Shown: positions 10,619 to 21,409, numbered from the stretch's first letter. The stretch: 64,000 nt of DNA from Chamaecrista fasciculata (GCA_003254925.1 QANZ01001212.1:105433-169432); one strand, 5' to 3'. The notes: generated by a model not told the origin, from the sequence alone. Program-made: numbers and translations.

Positions 10619-11120
10619 TTAATTCACTAGTCACTACTACGCACTACTACCATATGATGTGGATATATATTATTTTATCTTCTTAATATAATTAATTTTT
10701 GTGCTCGGCTTCCTCCTTTAGTAGCTTCAATATTTTTTATATATAAATAATTCATTAATTGCAGATCATGGATTTCATCTCTCTGCCTTTCGTATTTCCT
10801 TGTAAATATTTGGTTGAATTTTTTTATTAAATGAAAGTATTCTTTTGCGCTGCACCATTGAATTGGAAATGTAGAATGGCTATTATATTTTGGAACTTAT
10901 CTATAATACGTCATTGTTGTATAATTATCACATGTTAAGTGTTAGTTGAATCTAATAACGAAAGGAGCTAGCTAGTCTTCTATATAGTGGTGAATTCAAA
11001 TTCATATTTTTGTTAAAAGAAGTGTCCATATTTAATATCTAACAAAAATATAACTTGATAGTAAAAGTTCCATCTAATTAATTAGTCTAGTAATTAATTA
11101 TAATGTGAAAGAATCAACAT
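10619..11120. other. 3' region and intergenic DNA
   Basis: Probable 3' UTR of the preceding gene, with AATAAA-like AT stretches and a T-rich end, grading into non-coding DNA. Nothing else supported. Confidence 0.5.
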
Positions 11121-11127
11121 TTCTTCT

Positions 11128-11312
11128 AGGTTGACTTAATTGGTAAGGAATCAACTCAACTTATAAGGTTGTGAGTTTGATTCTCGCTGTTGATGTGAGA
11201 GTTTTATTGGTTGACGATCTGTAAGTACCTCGGTAAACGCTCATAGAACGTGTAGACATACTCTGTCCTTGGTGAGCTATCGGGATTCAATTCACCTAAG
11301 TTTTCTATATAT
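11128..11312 (+). mobile_element. tRNA-derived SINE, family B, copy 1
   Basis: The 5' part has pol III box-like sequences (A-box region GGTTGACTTAATTGGTAAGG, B-box region GAGTTTGATTC), followed by 'GTTGATGTGAGAGT' and a tRNA-unrelated body with 'CGATCTGTAAGTACCTC' and 'CTCATAGA'. The same layout and body words recur at 53,832-54,028, which has a 14-bp TSD. No clear TSD remains around this copy and its 3' tail is short, suggesting it is older. Confidence 0.65.
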
Positions 11313-11954
11313 AGTTTGTCCATTCGTGATTAATATAAATAATTATAGGTATAGATATGGTACTATGATATTATTTTTACATTGAGTATTTGAGTATGAT
11401 GAATGAGTATTAAAATTGATATTTATTGTCAAATAATAGTCAAATTTTCATATCTAAATTTTAATTCAAAGAAATTTTAAAATAAATAATAAATATAAAT
11501 TTATTATTAGATTATTTTAATGAGTATAAAATGTTTAACATTATATATATATATTAACAAATTTATATTTTTTAACAAGTATAAAATATTATTTTTATAT
11601 ATATATATAAAGACAAATATTTACTATTAATTAGTCTATTATAGTTAACTAGGGTACTCCTTAGTAAGCTAGTTGACCTTAAATTCAAACTCGGATTTAA
11701 ATTCAAAGTAAAATTTTTAGAATGTTCATTATTTTGATATATCTAAGAGTCAAGAGTCAATTACCTATATTTACTCGTCAATTTTTGTTTTTTCTAACAT
11801 ATTGAACTGTGGAATTCATTGCGCACGTGTGACCCTGCTTTCAAATTTGGTCACATTTAAAATCAGGACTGGAAACTCTCTTTATACTACATTCAGGCCT
11901 GAAGTTCACGGGCATTTTAATTCATCATCCTCATGTGTCCTTTAATGTATATGT
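11313..11954. other. Intergenic DNA upstream of small-protein gene 2
   Basis: AT-rich with several TA-repeat patches. No gene or element recognised. Confidence 0.5.
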
Positions 11955-11973
11955 CATGACGTAATTGTTGACG
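11955..11973 (+). promoter_or_regulatory. Conserved 19-bp promoter block (TGACG + TTGAC), copy near gene 2
   Basis: CATGACGTAATTGTTGACG is identical to 21391-21409 upstream of the third family member. It combines a TGACGT core (the kind bound by TGA/bZIP factors) with TTGAC (the WRKY W-box core). Here it sits about 1.15 kb from the start codon because a roughly 660-bp MITE lies between it and the core promoter; upstream of gene 3 it is only 0.28 kb away. Confidence 0.6.
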
Positions 11974-11994
11974 ACAGTCTTTCACAAAGCCTTG

Positions 11995-12655
11995 GGGTGC
12001 GTTTGTATAATGGGATTTCAAATATCATGAAATTTCAAATTTTAAAGATTTGAATTACTGCATTTAAAATACCCCAGTTTAGATAGTAACTAAAAATTTG
12101 AAATTATCATCATTTGAATTCAAACTATGGGGTCAAACTATGGGGTCAGTTTTATTTTTTGGTTTGACCTAGCACGAAGGGAGTAAAATTTTTTCAACTC
12201 AAGGCGACCTGTCTTGAAAAATTCAGCTCAAGCTAGCACGGCCAAAAAAATTCGGCTCGAACCGACCCGTCGAAAAAATTCGACTCGGGGCGGTCCGGCC
12301 TGAAAATTTCGGTTCAAGTCGACTCGACTCGAAAAATTCGACTCAGGCCAACTTGACTCAAAAATTTTGTCTCGGTCGAAAAAATTTTGCTCGGACACTC
12401 TAGTTCAAAAAATTGTCGTTTTACACATATCCATAGAGACGAAGGAGATTGAGAACGAGAGATCCATGAAAAAATTTTACAATTTCCACCTCTTGAGGTG
12501 GAATTGTAAATTCCACTAAACAATTCCATCTCAAATTTCCAATAAATTTAAATTACTAGTATTGTTGTATCTAATAAATAAATTTAATTTGATGGTAATT
12601 TAAATCCCTTCAAACAATACTTTCCCCCCAAACTTTACTACATCCAAACACACCC
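11995..12655. mobile_element. MITE with GGGTG[C/T]GTTTG ends, inserted in the promoter of gene 2
   Basis: The left end GGGTGCGTTTGTATAATGG and right end ...CATCCAAACACACCC are inverted repeats. Subterminal 'AAATTTGAAATT' and 'AATTTCCA' words are also complementary. I could not identify a clean TSD, so PIF/Harbinger and hAT both remain possible. It carries an internal minisatellite-like block (12,180-12,400). It interrupts the conserved promoter segment shared with the gene at 21,668. Confidence 0.68.
12180..12400. repeat. Degenerate 'AAAAATTCGACTCG' minisatellite
   Basis: Imperfect units of roughly 25-30 bp combine an A-rich run with TTCG[A/G]CTCG and a GC-rich spacer (for example AAAAAATTCGACTCGGGGCG, AAAATTTCGGTTCAAGTCG). 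The block is markedly more GC-rich than its surroundings and lies inside the MITE at 11,995-12,655. Confidence 0.6.
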
Positions 12656-12723
12656 ATCAAATTAAACCAACCAATGTTTAGTTAGAAACTTAACTAGAAT
12701 GATAGATAGTCACCAACTCAAAA

Positions 12724-12781
12724 TATTATTTGGGATATAGTAGCGTACTAGCGTATTATTTGGGATATAGTAGCGTACTAG
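12724..12781. repeat. Tandem duplication, 30-bp period
   Basis: TATTATTTGGGATATAGTAG plus GCGTACTAG occurs twice in direct succession (12,724 and 12,754) with no differences that I can see. It lies about 350 bp upstream of small-protein gene 2, just outside the MITE. Confidence 0.8.
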
Positions 12782-12867
12782 TGCATTCACAAATCTATAT
12801 ATATATCACCACATGAAGGATTAATTACAAATCCAACAATAAATTAAAGAAGCTAAAAAAAAGGAGG

Positions 12868-13125
12868 GATCACAGGTATAATTAAGTATATGAACTTTGT
12901 AGTTTGTACATGCAACTTTCGTGACTTTAGCCTTTTGGAGCCCAAGGCGAATTTTCCATTGGTTCATCTATATAGAAATAGTACGTAGTTCAATATAAAT
13001 CTGCCACACTACAAACTTATTATCATCTTCATCATCAAGAATCACTATATCCTCTCGATCGATCATAAAATTTGTAATTCTTAATTGAGTGTTGAGGAAA
13101 TACAGAGGAAGAGCAATACATAAAA
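12868..13125 (+). promoter_or_regulatory. Core promoter and leader of small-protein gene 2
   Basis: A stretch including AGTTTGTACATG, a TATA-like CTATATAGAAAT near 12,968, and the leader words ACAAACTTATTATCA and CAAGAATCAC is shared, with small indels, with 21,500-21,667. The similarity ends near the start codons' upstream side, showing that gene and promoter were duplicated together. Confidence 0.6.
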
Positions 13126-13353
13126 ATGTCTATTGAAGCTATGGCAATGGCAGGCATGGATTATAAAGAATGTGCGATTAGTTTCGAAGAGTGGGATCGC
13201 CAGCAGTGCTCACAGGCTCATCAGCAAATTATGGATGTACAATTCATGAAACACAAGCTTCAACAATGGGCAAAAGCTGTTGCCTCCAATAAGCATGACT
13301 CATCAGTATTATTTCATGTCACAAACGACAAATCTACCCTATTTATTAGCTAG
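13126..13353 (+). CDS. Small-protein family member 2
   Basis: A single-exon gene for 75 residues. It starts MSIEAMAMAGMDYKECAI, identical through 18 residues to the gene at 21,668, and has FEEWDRQQ followed by FMKHKLQQWAKAVASN. After the signature it runs into a different, shorter end (HDSSVLFHVTNDKSTLFIS) that does not match the paralogue and could be read-through into non-coding DNA. The ATG follows the duplicated promoter and sits in a purine-rich context. The family is one I have seen only as uncharacterised plant proteins; no localisation signal, metal site or catalytic motif is visible. Role unknown. Confidence 0.72.
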   Translation: MSIEAMAMAGMDYKECAISFEEWDRQQCSQAHQQIMDVQFMKHKLQQWAKAVASNKHDSSVLFHVTNDKSTLFIS

Positions 13354-13391
13354 CTATATACATATTAGTTCCTTTTAACATATACATGGTA

Positions 13392-13903
13392 AAATTCCAC
13401 TTTTTGTCCCTGTATGTTTGGGATGAGTTTCAATTCAATCCTTTATTTATTTATTTTTTAAATTGGTCTTATATGTTCCTATATAAATTTTCACTTTTAG
13501 TTTCAACGATAGAATGTGATCATATGTATCTCTCTTATTTTAAGTTCGAATTGAATGCGATAAGTTCGAATTTACTTGTTGTTTACTATGTGTTCTTTCT
13601 CTAACTAATTGGAATCGTCGACAAACATGATCAAATCGAACCCCAAAAATGGGCCTCTAATTTCAAGTAAAACAAATGAAACTGATTATATATCTACCTT
13701 ATTTCAAGTCTGAATATAACAAATCAATTCGGAGTTATAGATTACACTTAATGAAACCGTTAATAAATGAAGTCAAATCAAGTCTAAATGTGAATTTGTA
13801 TCAAAAAATAAAAATATATAAGATTAATTTTGTAAAAAAAATAAATAAAAGACTATATTGAATTTACCTTAAATATATGAGATTAAAAAGTACAATTAGA
13901 CAT
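13392..13903. mobile_element. Possible degenerate foldback element
   Basis: The left part (CACTTTTTGTCCCTGTATG..TTTCAATTCAATCC) is weakly complementary to the right part (ATTGAATTTACC..GATTAAAAAGTAC). Internal phrases about 'TTTCAAGTTCGAATTG..GTGATAAGTT' resemble the next element. No TSD was found. It overlaps what would be the 3' UTR of gene 2. Confidence 0.35.
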
Positions 13904-14264
13904 ATATAAAACCTCACGATAACCTCACAATTCGTAAAATTATAAAAACGTGTAATAAGAATAATTTAAAATAAATGAAACATATTTAAAAAATCTACCC
14001 CATGCATTTAGAATCAATTTGAGGGATTGATCTCTAAATTATATAATTGATTAAAAGAATCTTATAATTAACAAATTATTGCAACAAAAATAAAAAATTT
14101 ATGTAAGATTGTTAATTACTTTCTCTTTTACCCCATTGACAATTAACTGCTCATACTGATTTGGTTCGTAAAGCTAAGTAAACCGTGCATGGTTGGTTAT
14201 AGGAAGTTGATTAATTTAGTAAAACGTGTGCATGGTTAATTTATTTCCTAATAATCACTATTTG

Positions 14265-14785
14265 GGCCAAAACCTCAAATTGGTCCTCTATGTATGAAAT
14301 GGATTTCAAATTGGTTCATTATATTTTATTTGTTTCAGATGGGTCCTACTACATGTTTTAATAAATTCTCAAATTGGTCTCTAAAATATTTAATGTAGTC
14401 ATATCTCTTTCGTTTCTGATCTCAATGTGATAAATTCAAAGTTATGAGTTTTTTTAACGAGTACTTCGGAGTCATCAACAAATGAGATTAAATCGAGTCT
14501 CAAAATTGGGTAACTTGTTTCACGATCAAACAAGCGAATTTGATTCTATTTCTCTCGTTTGTCGTTTCAAGTTTAAATGTGACGAGTTTAAGACTATGTG
14601 TACTAATTCTTGAAGAGTTTTTTATCTTCCCTATTGAGATAGTTAGCAAATAAGATCAAATCGCATCTTAAAAATAGGCTTGGCATCAGTTTGAGAAATT
14701 ATAGAAATATGAAGACCAATATGAAACATATGAAACCAATTTGAAATCCATATGATACATAAGGGACCTATTTGAAATTTTGGCC
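14265..14785. mobile_element. Foldback MITE (GGCCAAAAC ends)
   Basis: The ends GGCCAAAACCTCAAATTGG and its counterpart CAAATTTTGGCC region (14,770-14,785) are inverted. Complementarity continues inward through 'GGTCC.. ATGTATGA.. ATGGATTTCAAATTGG', and the centre carries further inverted words. The arms resemble the 'AAATTGGTCC' type common in plant Mutator-like MITEs. The flanks do not show a convincing TSD. Confidence 0.68.
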
Positions 14786-15722
14786 TTTTCTGTGAAAAAT
14801 GAAGTATTTATGGTTGATTACGATGATTTATAATCTCTTAATAATTTGTAAGACTTCTAAGTTTTATCTAGTGGCAGAATTGGCCCGAAATTTTAAGACT
14901 TTTCATATTTACATATCTAATATCATCCAAAATGCAAGATCAGTATATAATATTTCGGACTTTCCATACTCGTCCAGATTAATTAGTGGTTTTATATACC
15001 CAATATTCTAATTCTAATTATTAATAATAATAAAGTGAAAATTTATATGTTAATTAATTATTTTTGTAATTTCTCACTTTTTTTATTTTTTAACAAAATT
15101 TATATATAAGTTTATAATATACAATTTTAAAACTGACTACAAACAAAGATTATTATAGTCTTATAGTCTTATAGCCATATAAAATGAGAAAATAAATAAT
15201 AAGACATGAATTGAACTTCGTATAGTGCACTAATGATCTATATCTGCAATGATGATATTGTTTATGTAGTTGTAGTTCTAGGTTATACAGGAACAGGATA
15301 CTTTCGTAATCTACATATATATATATGGGTGTGCAATAAATGTCTCCCCAACTAACACATCAAGCATTATATTCAAGGCGCCGTCTGGTTGAGTTTAATC
15401 GTTAAAGATGAGAGTTATATAAGATATTTATGAACTTCAGTCTACTGCTAACCTAATTTTGAGATGTCATAACTCATATATATGGTTCTTAATAATGAAT
15501 TAGTAACCTAAATCAAAACAAATAAAATAATAAGTTTACCTTTGAGAATTGAAAGCATTTTGTGACCAGTTGTTTACCTTTAAGTGGAAGACTCGCGACA
15601 GAGCGATTAGTCACTGTTTCCGACAGTGGATGCCTTTGGTTTATAAAGAAAAGTTATATATCTTAGTTAGACTTATTTAAAAGTGTCACGTAATTAGTTA
15701 TGAAATATTTATTACCTAGAAT
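14786..15722. other. Intergenic DNA without recognised genes
   Basis: AT-rich. A 70-codon open frame at 14,799-15,011 has no recognisable similarity. No RNA gene or element ends seen. Confidence 0.5.
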
Positions 15723-15730
15723 GATTAATA

Positions 15731-16057
15731 CCTATGAAGCATAGATACTAATATGAACAAGGGATATAACATTGACACGCCAAATTTTTAAAGTACTATA
15801 ACATAACATGTATTTATATATATAAATAATTAAAAATATATAAGTTTTAATGAAAATATTAAAAATTACAATATCTATTTATAATATATGGCATATGTAT
15901 CATTATTTTTTATTGTTTGTCATGTTAAAATAACAAAAAATTTATTTTATATTTTGAAACTTATAAATATATATTGTATGAGTATCGGTCACGGTCTCAC
16001 GGATGTCCGTATCCAACACAGTGACATGCTTTCAAAATGAAATGTTCATATTTCATA
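15731..16057. mobile_element. MITE, 'ACACGACAC' family, copy B
   Basis: It aligns with copy A through CATGAAGC-like start, 'ATATATAAATAATTAAAAA', 'AAAATTACAATATCTATT' and 'ACTTATAAATAT..GAGTATCG', and an end rich in TTCATA. The terminal ACAC/GTGT words are more eroded. An exact 8-bp direct repeat GATTAATA flanks it (15,723-15,730 and 16,058-16,065), which suits the hAT superfamily. No coding capacity. Confidence 0.7.
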
Positions 16058-16194
16058 GATTAATATTCACAAGTATCCATAAAAAAGATACTCACTAGTA
16101 ATGGTGATTTAATTTGTGAGTAAATAAATTTTTTTCTCGTTATATTTATTTCCTTTTTCTGTTTCTTTTAATTGGCTTAATAGTTAACTAGTTT

Positions 16195-16960
16195 TAACCC
16201 CGTGGATTTCTACGGGTGAGTTTTAAGTTTTTCTCATATAGAATATTATGAATATATTTAACAATTTTTATAATTAAAAGGTAACAAAATTATGTCAATA
16301 TTGTACTTTTATTTTTACATGCTAAACTAATGACGGTGCGACATTTTAATTTTTACAAAAATATGTACATATTTCTTATACTTATAAATTAATTTTGGTT
16401 ATCATTCTATATGATACACCAAAATGAAATCATAATTTGAATTACTTTGTTTGTTAAATATATGAGATTTGTATATCATTTATGTAAATATGTTAACTTA
16501 AATATTGACTATTATCTATAAATTTTAACAAATTTTATAATTAAAAGATAACAAAAATATGTTAATATTGTACTTTTAATTTTATATGCCAAACTAATCA
16601 CGGTGCGACATTGTATTTTTTATTTCTATATATTTGTTATAGTTATAAATTAATTTTGGTTATCATAAAATATGTTTGAAATACAATGATTTTTAAAGAT
16701 TAGATTTGTACTGCTATGAAAATAAGGGTTTATAAAGACCATTTGTTTTAACTCCGTCGAATTCCACGGATGATTTCTAAGTTTACTAAATATAAACTAT
16801 TATCTATAAATTTTAACAAATTATGCAATTAGAATGTAACAAAAATATGTTATCATTGTATTTTTTATTTTTTTTAGAGAACTACGGTGTTACATTGTAC
16901 TTTTAATTTCTACATATTTGTTATAGTTATAAATTAATTTTGGTTAACAAAATATGTTAC
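16195..16960. repeat. Degenerate tandem repeats with CCCCGTGGA..TACGGG palindrome (Helitron-type)
   Basis: A near-palindrome ACCCCGTGGATTTCTACGGG at about 16,197 recurs, eroded, near 16,747. After each comes a related block with 'AACAAATTTTATAATTAAAAG', a 'GGTGCGACATT' word (16,336; 16,601; 16,883 as GGTGTTACATT) and 'TATAAATTAATTTTGGTTA' (16,383; 16,644; 16,929). Three copies of about 150-250 bp can be followed. Such palindromes and subterminal repeats are typical of plant Helitron ends. Confidence 0.6.
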
Positions 16961-17276
16961 ACTAAAAAATTATCACTTGATCCATTTTTTTTATTAAATA
17001 TGAGATTTGTATATCTTTTCTGAAAATAATTGTAAAGTGATGAATTAAAATTTAAATACAATTTTGTTATACAAGATAAAAAATTAAAAAACAATTTAGG
17101 AAAATGTTGAAAAAAAATATGAAAGATTTTCAAAGACAAATGTCAAACATCAACTAAATAATGAAAAATGAAAAATTCTATATATTTTAAGACTGGTTAG
17201 GTATATATTATAAATTGGAATTAACATTTTCTTCGGTGCAAGAAAATTAGTTTAATTAGATATATATATTTTTTAA

Positions 17277-17695
17277 GGTAAATTACACTTTGGTACCCTA
17301 TAGTTTGGTCATATTTCACTTTGATATCCTGTGGTTTAAAAAATGACTCTTTGGTACCCTTTGGTATTCTCCATTAACACTTTGGTAGCTTTGGGAGCTA
17401 TTTTGTAATTTTAACCTTAATAAATTTTGCAAAAATTACATATTGACCCCAAACTTTTTTTAAAGTTTTCATTTTAGTACCTAGATATAGATAATATGTA
17501 TCCAGAGACCTATTTGTAATTTTCTGAAAATTTTTTACGGTTAATACGTAATTTTTATAAAATTTGTTATGGTTAAAATTACAAAATAGCTCCCAAAGGT
17601 ACCAAAGTGTTAGGTACCAAAGTATCCCTTCTTAAACCACAGGGTACCAAAGTAAAATATGACCAAACCACAGGGTACTAAAGTGTAATTTACCC
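17277..17695. mobile_element. Foldback MITE, 'GGTACCCTGTGG' family, copy B
   Basis: Same architecture as 3806-4235: arms with repeated 'CTTTGGTACCCT' modules and ends GGTAAATTACACTTTGG / AGTGTAATTTACCC. An exact 10-bp target-site duplication, TATTTTTTAA, lies at 17,267-17,276 and 17,696-17,705, which supports the Mutator superfamily. It is inserted within the Helitron-like region, so it is younger than that region. Confidence 0.87.
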
Positions 17696-17705
17696 TATTT
17701 TTTAA

Positions 17706-18650
17706 CCTTACAAATATATATCTATAAAAATATATAAGAATTATATTAGACAATTGTTATATTTAATGTTAAATTTTTTAAATAAAGAAATAATACTTCT
17801 CTGTTACAAAAAATGAAGGGTTAAAAATACATTTGAAACAAATAGATAGATTATTATAAGTTCATTTGTTTTTTAAATTGATATTGACAAGTTTAGTAAT
17901 GATCTTGGTTATGAACAAAAAGCTATTACTAAATTATAATATGTAGAAATTCCTTCTTATATATAGAAAGCAGTCACAAAACATTCATGACTTTTACAAA
18001 AAGGGATTAAAAAATGGATAAAATATTACAGTATAGAAGACGAAAAATGTTAAAGTAATTTTTTTAAAAAATTATGCAATTAAAGTTGATAAAAAATTGA
18101 AAGCATTTGACTTATAAAATTTGAAGCTCAATTTTGCAAAAACATTAAATATAAATAATAAAAATTATCTTGGAAAAGCAAAATAGACATAAACAAACAG
18201 TTAAATTTGCTGACTGATTTTTTTAGTGTTCTGGTTAGGACTGGGAAGAACGAAGAAGTATATGAAAAATTGAGTTTTTATGTTAAGAGATTAAAATTAT
18301 TACATGTATTATTATGCAATATTAGTTCATAGGAAACATTGACTAAGATCATTAATAATAATATTTTTCTTGACATTTTGCTCTGTGTACGAACAAATGA
18401 GGGACTTCAAATTTCAAATCTGAAGTATGAAAAGAATTGAATATTTTGGATAGATGATTTGGAAAAAGAAACATAGGAAGATAGTGTTGCTATATTAAGA
18501 CATTGGATTTTTGTACAGTAAAAAATCAGCAATGAACTTCGGGTTGATAGAAACTTTAATAATATGTGGCTGTTATTGATAACTTTGAACTACTTTACAG
18601 TCTAAAAGAGAGCATATAAGGTGATTTAAATGATAACAATTACTCCAGAA
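17706..18650. other. Non-coding interior of the Helitron-like region
   Basis: AT-rich, with no exon that I can support on either strand. Confidence 0.45.
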
Positions 18651-18659
18651 GTCTATTTA

Positions 18660-19165
18660 TCCAAACAAAACAAATAAATAAAGAGTGTTAGTAATGTGTT
18701 CTTTAAAAAAATTAAATGAGTCCAACACCTTCACAGTGTGTTTCACAACAGCTTGTTCCTTTCTAGATAAAAAAAGTATGGAGGCTAAAATAATCATATC
18801 AAAACATAAAAAAAATTGAGAAAAAACGAAAGAAAGGTTTAATGATTTATACAGAAACATGTAAGTCTTGTAGAAACCTTCGTTTGGACATAGGATGAAA
18901 TTTCTTATGACATAAATATTAAGAACAAAATAACTAAATATTCGAAAAACATAGGAAATTCCAATCAATTAGAAAAAGATGAATAAAAGAATTTTAAAAA
19001 ATCAAGACAACTTACCGAACGATCACAGAGAACCATCTCTATACTGGAAAAGTGTGCAGGATTTCTGTAGGAGGGCACCTTCCATAAGTGGAGGATCCTA
19101 ACCCTAATTGTTTGTTTCCTCCTTAGTGGGACTAATTCATGAACACTGTCAATTCTCATAGCCAT
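18660..19165 (-). pseudogene. RPA-like (DUF223/OB-fold) protein fragment
   Basis: On the minus strand ATG 19,165 opens an exon to 19,016. It encodes MAMRIDSVHELVPLRRKQ, then IRVRILHLWKVPSYRNP and FSSIEMVLCDRS, and ends at a consensus donor TCG|GTAAGT. The 'RVRILHLWKVPSY.NP..SIEMVL.D' pattern is the first OB fold of replication protein A-like proteins, widespread in plant Helitrons. A candidate second exon (about 18,670-18,765, EQAVVKHTVKVLDSF) follows an AG acceptor and loosely fits the next strand of the fold (K.QA.VK). Nothing resembling the remaining OB folds follows. Probably a non-functional remnant carried by a Helitron; a host RPA1-like gene is less likely. Confidence 0.55.
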
Positions 19166-19216
19166 CTTGATCAATATTAGTGTAAGATAAGAATTCACTA
19201 ATGTTTGAAAGAACAA

Positions 19217-20783
19217 TTAGGGAGAAGATAGAAGTTATGGAAAAGACTAAATACCTCTAAATTAGTTTAACAAAATCATGAAACCTTAAATAAAAAATCT
19301 TCAATGTTAAGTTACCCAAAAACTGTTTAGCTTCCCAGAGAGAGTTAAGAATGTGCATTCAGAATAAGGAAATAATAAATATGCATATAAATCAACTACT
19401 AATAATTAAATATAGAGATTCATGGAATTAATCCAATCAAATAATTAGAATTTAAGAAATAACGTTTCATCTTTCCAAAGAAAGATCATGCGTCACTTTT
19501 AATGTGAAAAAACAGATGGGTTACACTAATACAATTAAAATGTAGGTCACTGACTGTCCATCTCCAACTTTGAACATTAATTTCTAATGTATGTAGATTT
19601 TCATATTATTACAATTAATGATTGACATAACAAAAATTCCTTTCATATTTCAAGGGAAAATACATCCCTACATATTAATGATGGGAGAAGCCCTGTAATT
19701 GATTATAGAATATAAAAAGTGGGTAAGATTGAATGAATTAACATTACCAAAATACTATTTAATGAATCATGGAGGCTGACGAAAATATTCATAACTAAGA
19801 GAAAGACTTTTCAAAGAAATAGGAGGCTAACAGCAGAATTTAGACATAAAGTTGACATAGATTCTTTTGTCATAGATTCTTTTGTGAAACATGGCGAACA
19901 AATAAGGGTTTGATCAAATAGATAAAAACTAAACCATGATAAACTTATGGCGACCAATGGTCTGAAATAACAATTAAAAGTGTATTACTTTTGTGAAACA
20001 TCAATGTTGTATTATTTATGTTTTTTTTAATTAAAATCTGTTTTTGCTTTTCTGGAAGACTTATAATATAAAAAAAGAAAAAAAAAATAATAAATAATAA
20101 ATAAAAAAGAATAAATCAGTAGTTTTCTAAACTGTCATATACAAAGGAAAACCAAAACGGTAGTTATGGGCGGCGTTTTATTCAAACAAGCACTGAATTC
20201 CTATATGAACATTCACTTTAATTTTATGAGCTTCTTTATTACATAGATATTTAATAGCACAGTTAAAAAATATATAATATAGGACACCAGTGATTTGGTA
20301 GAGTTGATATCAAATTTTTTTAATTAGAAGTCTGACTTATATGGCAAATTAATTGACTATTTGACAGAGCTAAACTGATAGTTTCTAGGACTATTACTGA
20401 GGAATTTCAAAGGTTCTCCATGAAATTACACCTACACGTAAGGTAAGGCCTTTTGATATTAATGCTAAGGTCCAAGAAATATTTGTAATACTCTTAATTC
20501 AACAGATAATGCGATAATAAAATTCGAAGATGATTATTAATCAAAAACTTTGTATTGGCAAACGTCCAACTAAACACTTAAACAAACAAATCCAAAATAA
20601 GATGTAAGCATAAGGAAATATTATAAACTTTGGTCAAATTTAAGAAACAACACCCCAAATAAAATTAAAAACAAAAATTGTCAATAGTGCAACTGAAGAC
20701 TTAATAGTCTGCAACTAAGAAAACAAAAAACTTAAAAGACAAAAGATAAAAGATGCTTGAAAATTAAACATCTTGTTCTGCTT
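19217..20783. other. Non-coding, AT-rich
   Basis: Contains an A-rich low-complexity tract near 20,065-20,115. No exon, RNA gene or defined element end recognised. Confidence 0.45.
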
Positions 20784-20927
20784 TCATAGTCTGCATTTCG
20801 ATTGAGGAACACCCAACTGGAACTTCAATAGTGGAGAAGAAGATTCGCTAGCAACAACTGCAGTGAGCCTTTCTTGTGGAGACTTAAGGATTCCGCATGA
20901 GTCTGGAAGATTAATGGAAGAAGATTC
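20784..20927 (-). pseudogene. Orphan terminal exon, unassigned
   Basis: The minus strand has a good acceptor (TTTTGTTTCAAG) and then 47 sense codons ending in TGA at 20,784-20,786. The peptide includes LPDSCGILKSPQERLTAVV and SSPLLKFQLGVPQSK, with codon-like composition in otherwise AT-rich DNA. I do not recognise it. Upstream on the same strand (to 21,400) I see no further exon. It could be the tail of a second captured or Helitron-borne gene, possibly another RPA-like one. Confidence 0.35.
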
Positions 20928-21390
20928 CTTGAAACAAAATTAAGAAAAGAATACATTAAATAACATTAGTAAAATCAAATGAATTTCTTTGAAGAACAAA
21001 TATGATTTTAAACACCTTATCAATCTATGAGAGAACAGCTAAGATATTATTAGCTTCACGAATGATGGTTGATAAAAACGAAATATGCAAAATTCATTGA
21101 AAATGGATCTTAATTAAAAAAGTGAGAAACTTCTCATTCAATAGTTTGTAAAAATTGAACTCATAACAGATTTTCATTTTGAAAAAGAAAATCACACCAA
21201 TAGTTCATATAAACTTTCAGCAAACAAATTCTTCTATCCATAATAAAAAAATTCAAAAAAAATAATAAAAAGAAACATATGGATTAGAATTTATTTATTT
21301 CTCAAAAAATGTACATTAACGTCTAAAATGTATCTTATTTTAGAATTTTAGAATGTATGTTATACGTACTGTGTCTAGTAAAATCTATGG
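20928..21390. other. Intergenic DNA
   Basis: No supported features between the orphan exon and the promoter of small-protein gene 3. Confidence 0.45.
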
Positions 21391-21409
21391 CATGACGTAA
21401 TTGTTGACG
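21391..21409 (+). promoter_or_regulatory. Conserved 19-bp promoter block, copy near gene 3
   Basis: CATGACGTAATTGTTGACG, identical to 11,955-11,973. It lies 259 bp before the start codon at 21,668 and contains TGACGT and TTGAC cores. Confidence 0.6.

Larger units (their letters stand above)
16195..20200 (-). mobile_element. Helitron-like region (non-autonomous, degraded)
   Basis: The region starts with the palindrome repeats and contains, on the minus strand, an exon of an RPA-like OB-fold protein of the DUF223 type that plant Helitrons carry. No Rep/helicase remains and I cannot fix either terminus (a 5' TC and 3' CTRR with hairpin were not pinned), so the outer limits are approximate. A younger Mutator-type MITE (17,277-17,695) sits inside. 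A host RPA-like pseudogene next to unrelated repeats is the alternative reading. Confidence 0.45.

Noticed and set aside
11128-11200. Possible tRNA gene
   Set aside because: Only A- and B-box-like words fit; no cloverleaf with acceptor stem, and a SINE body follows.
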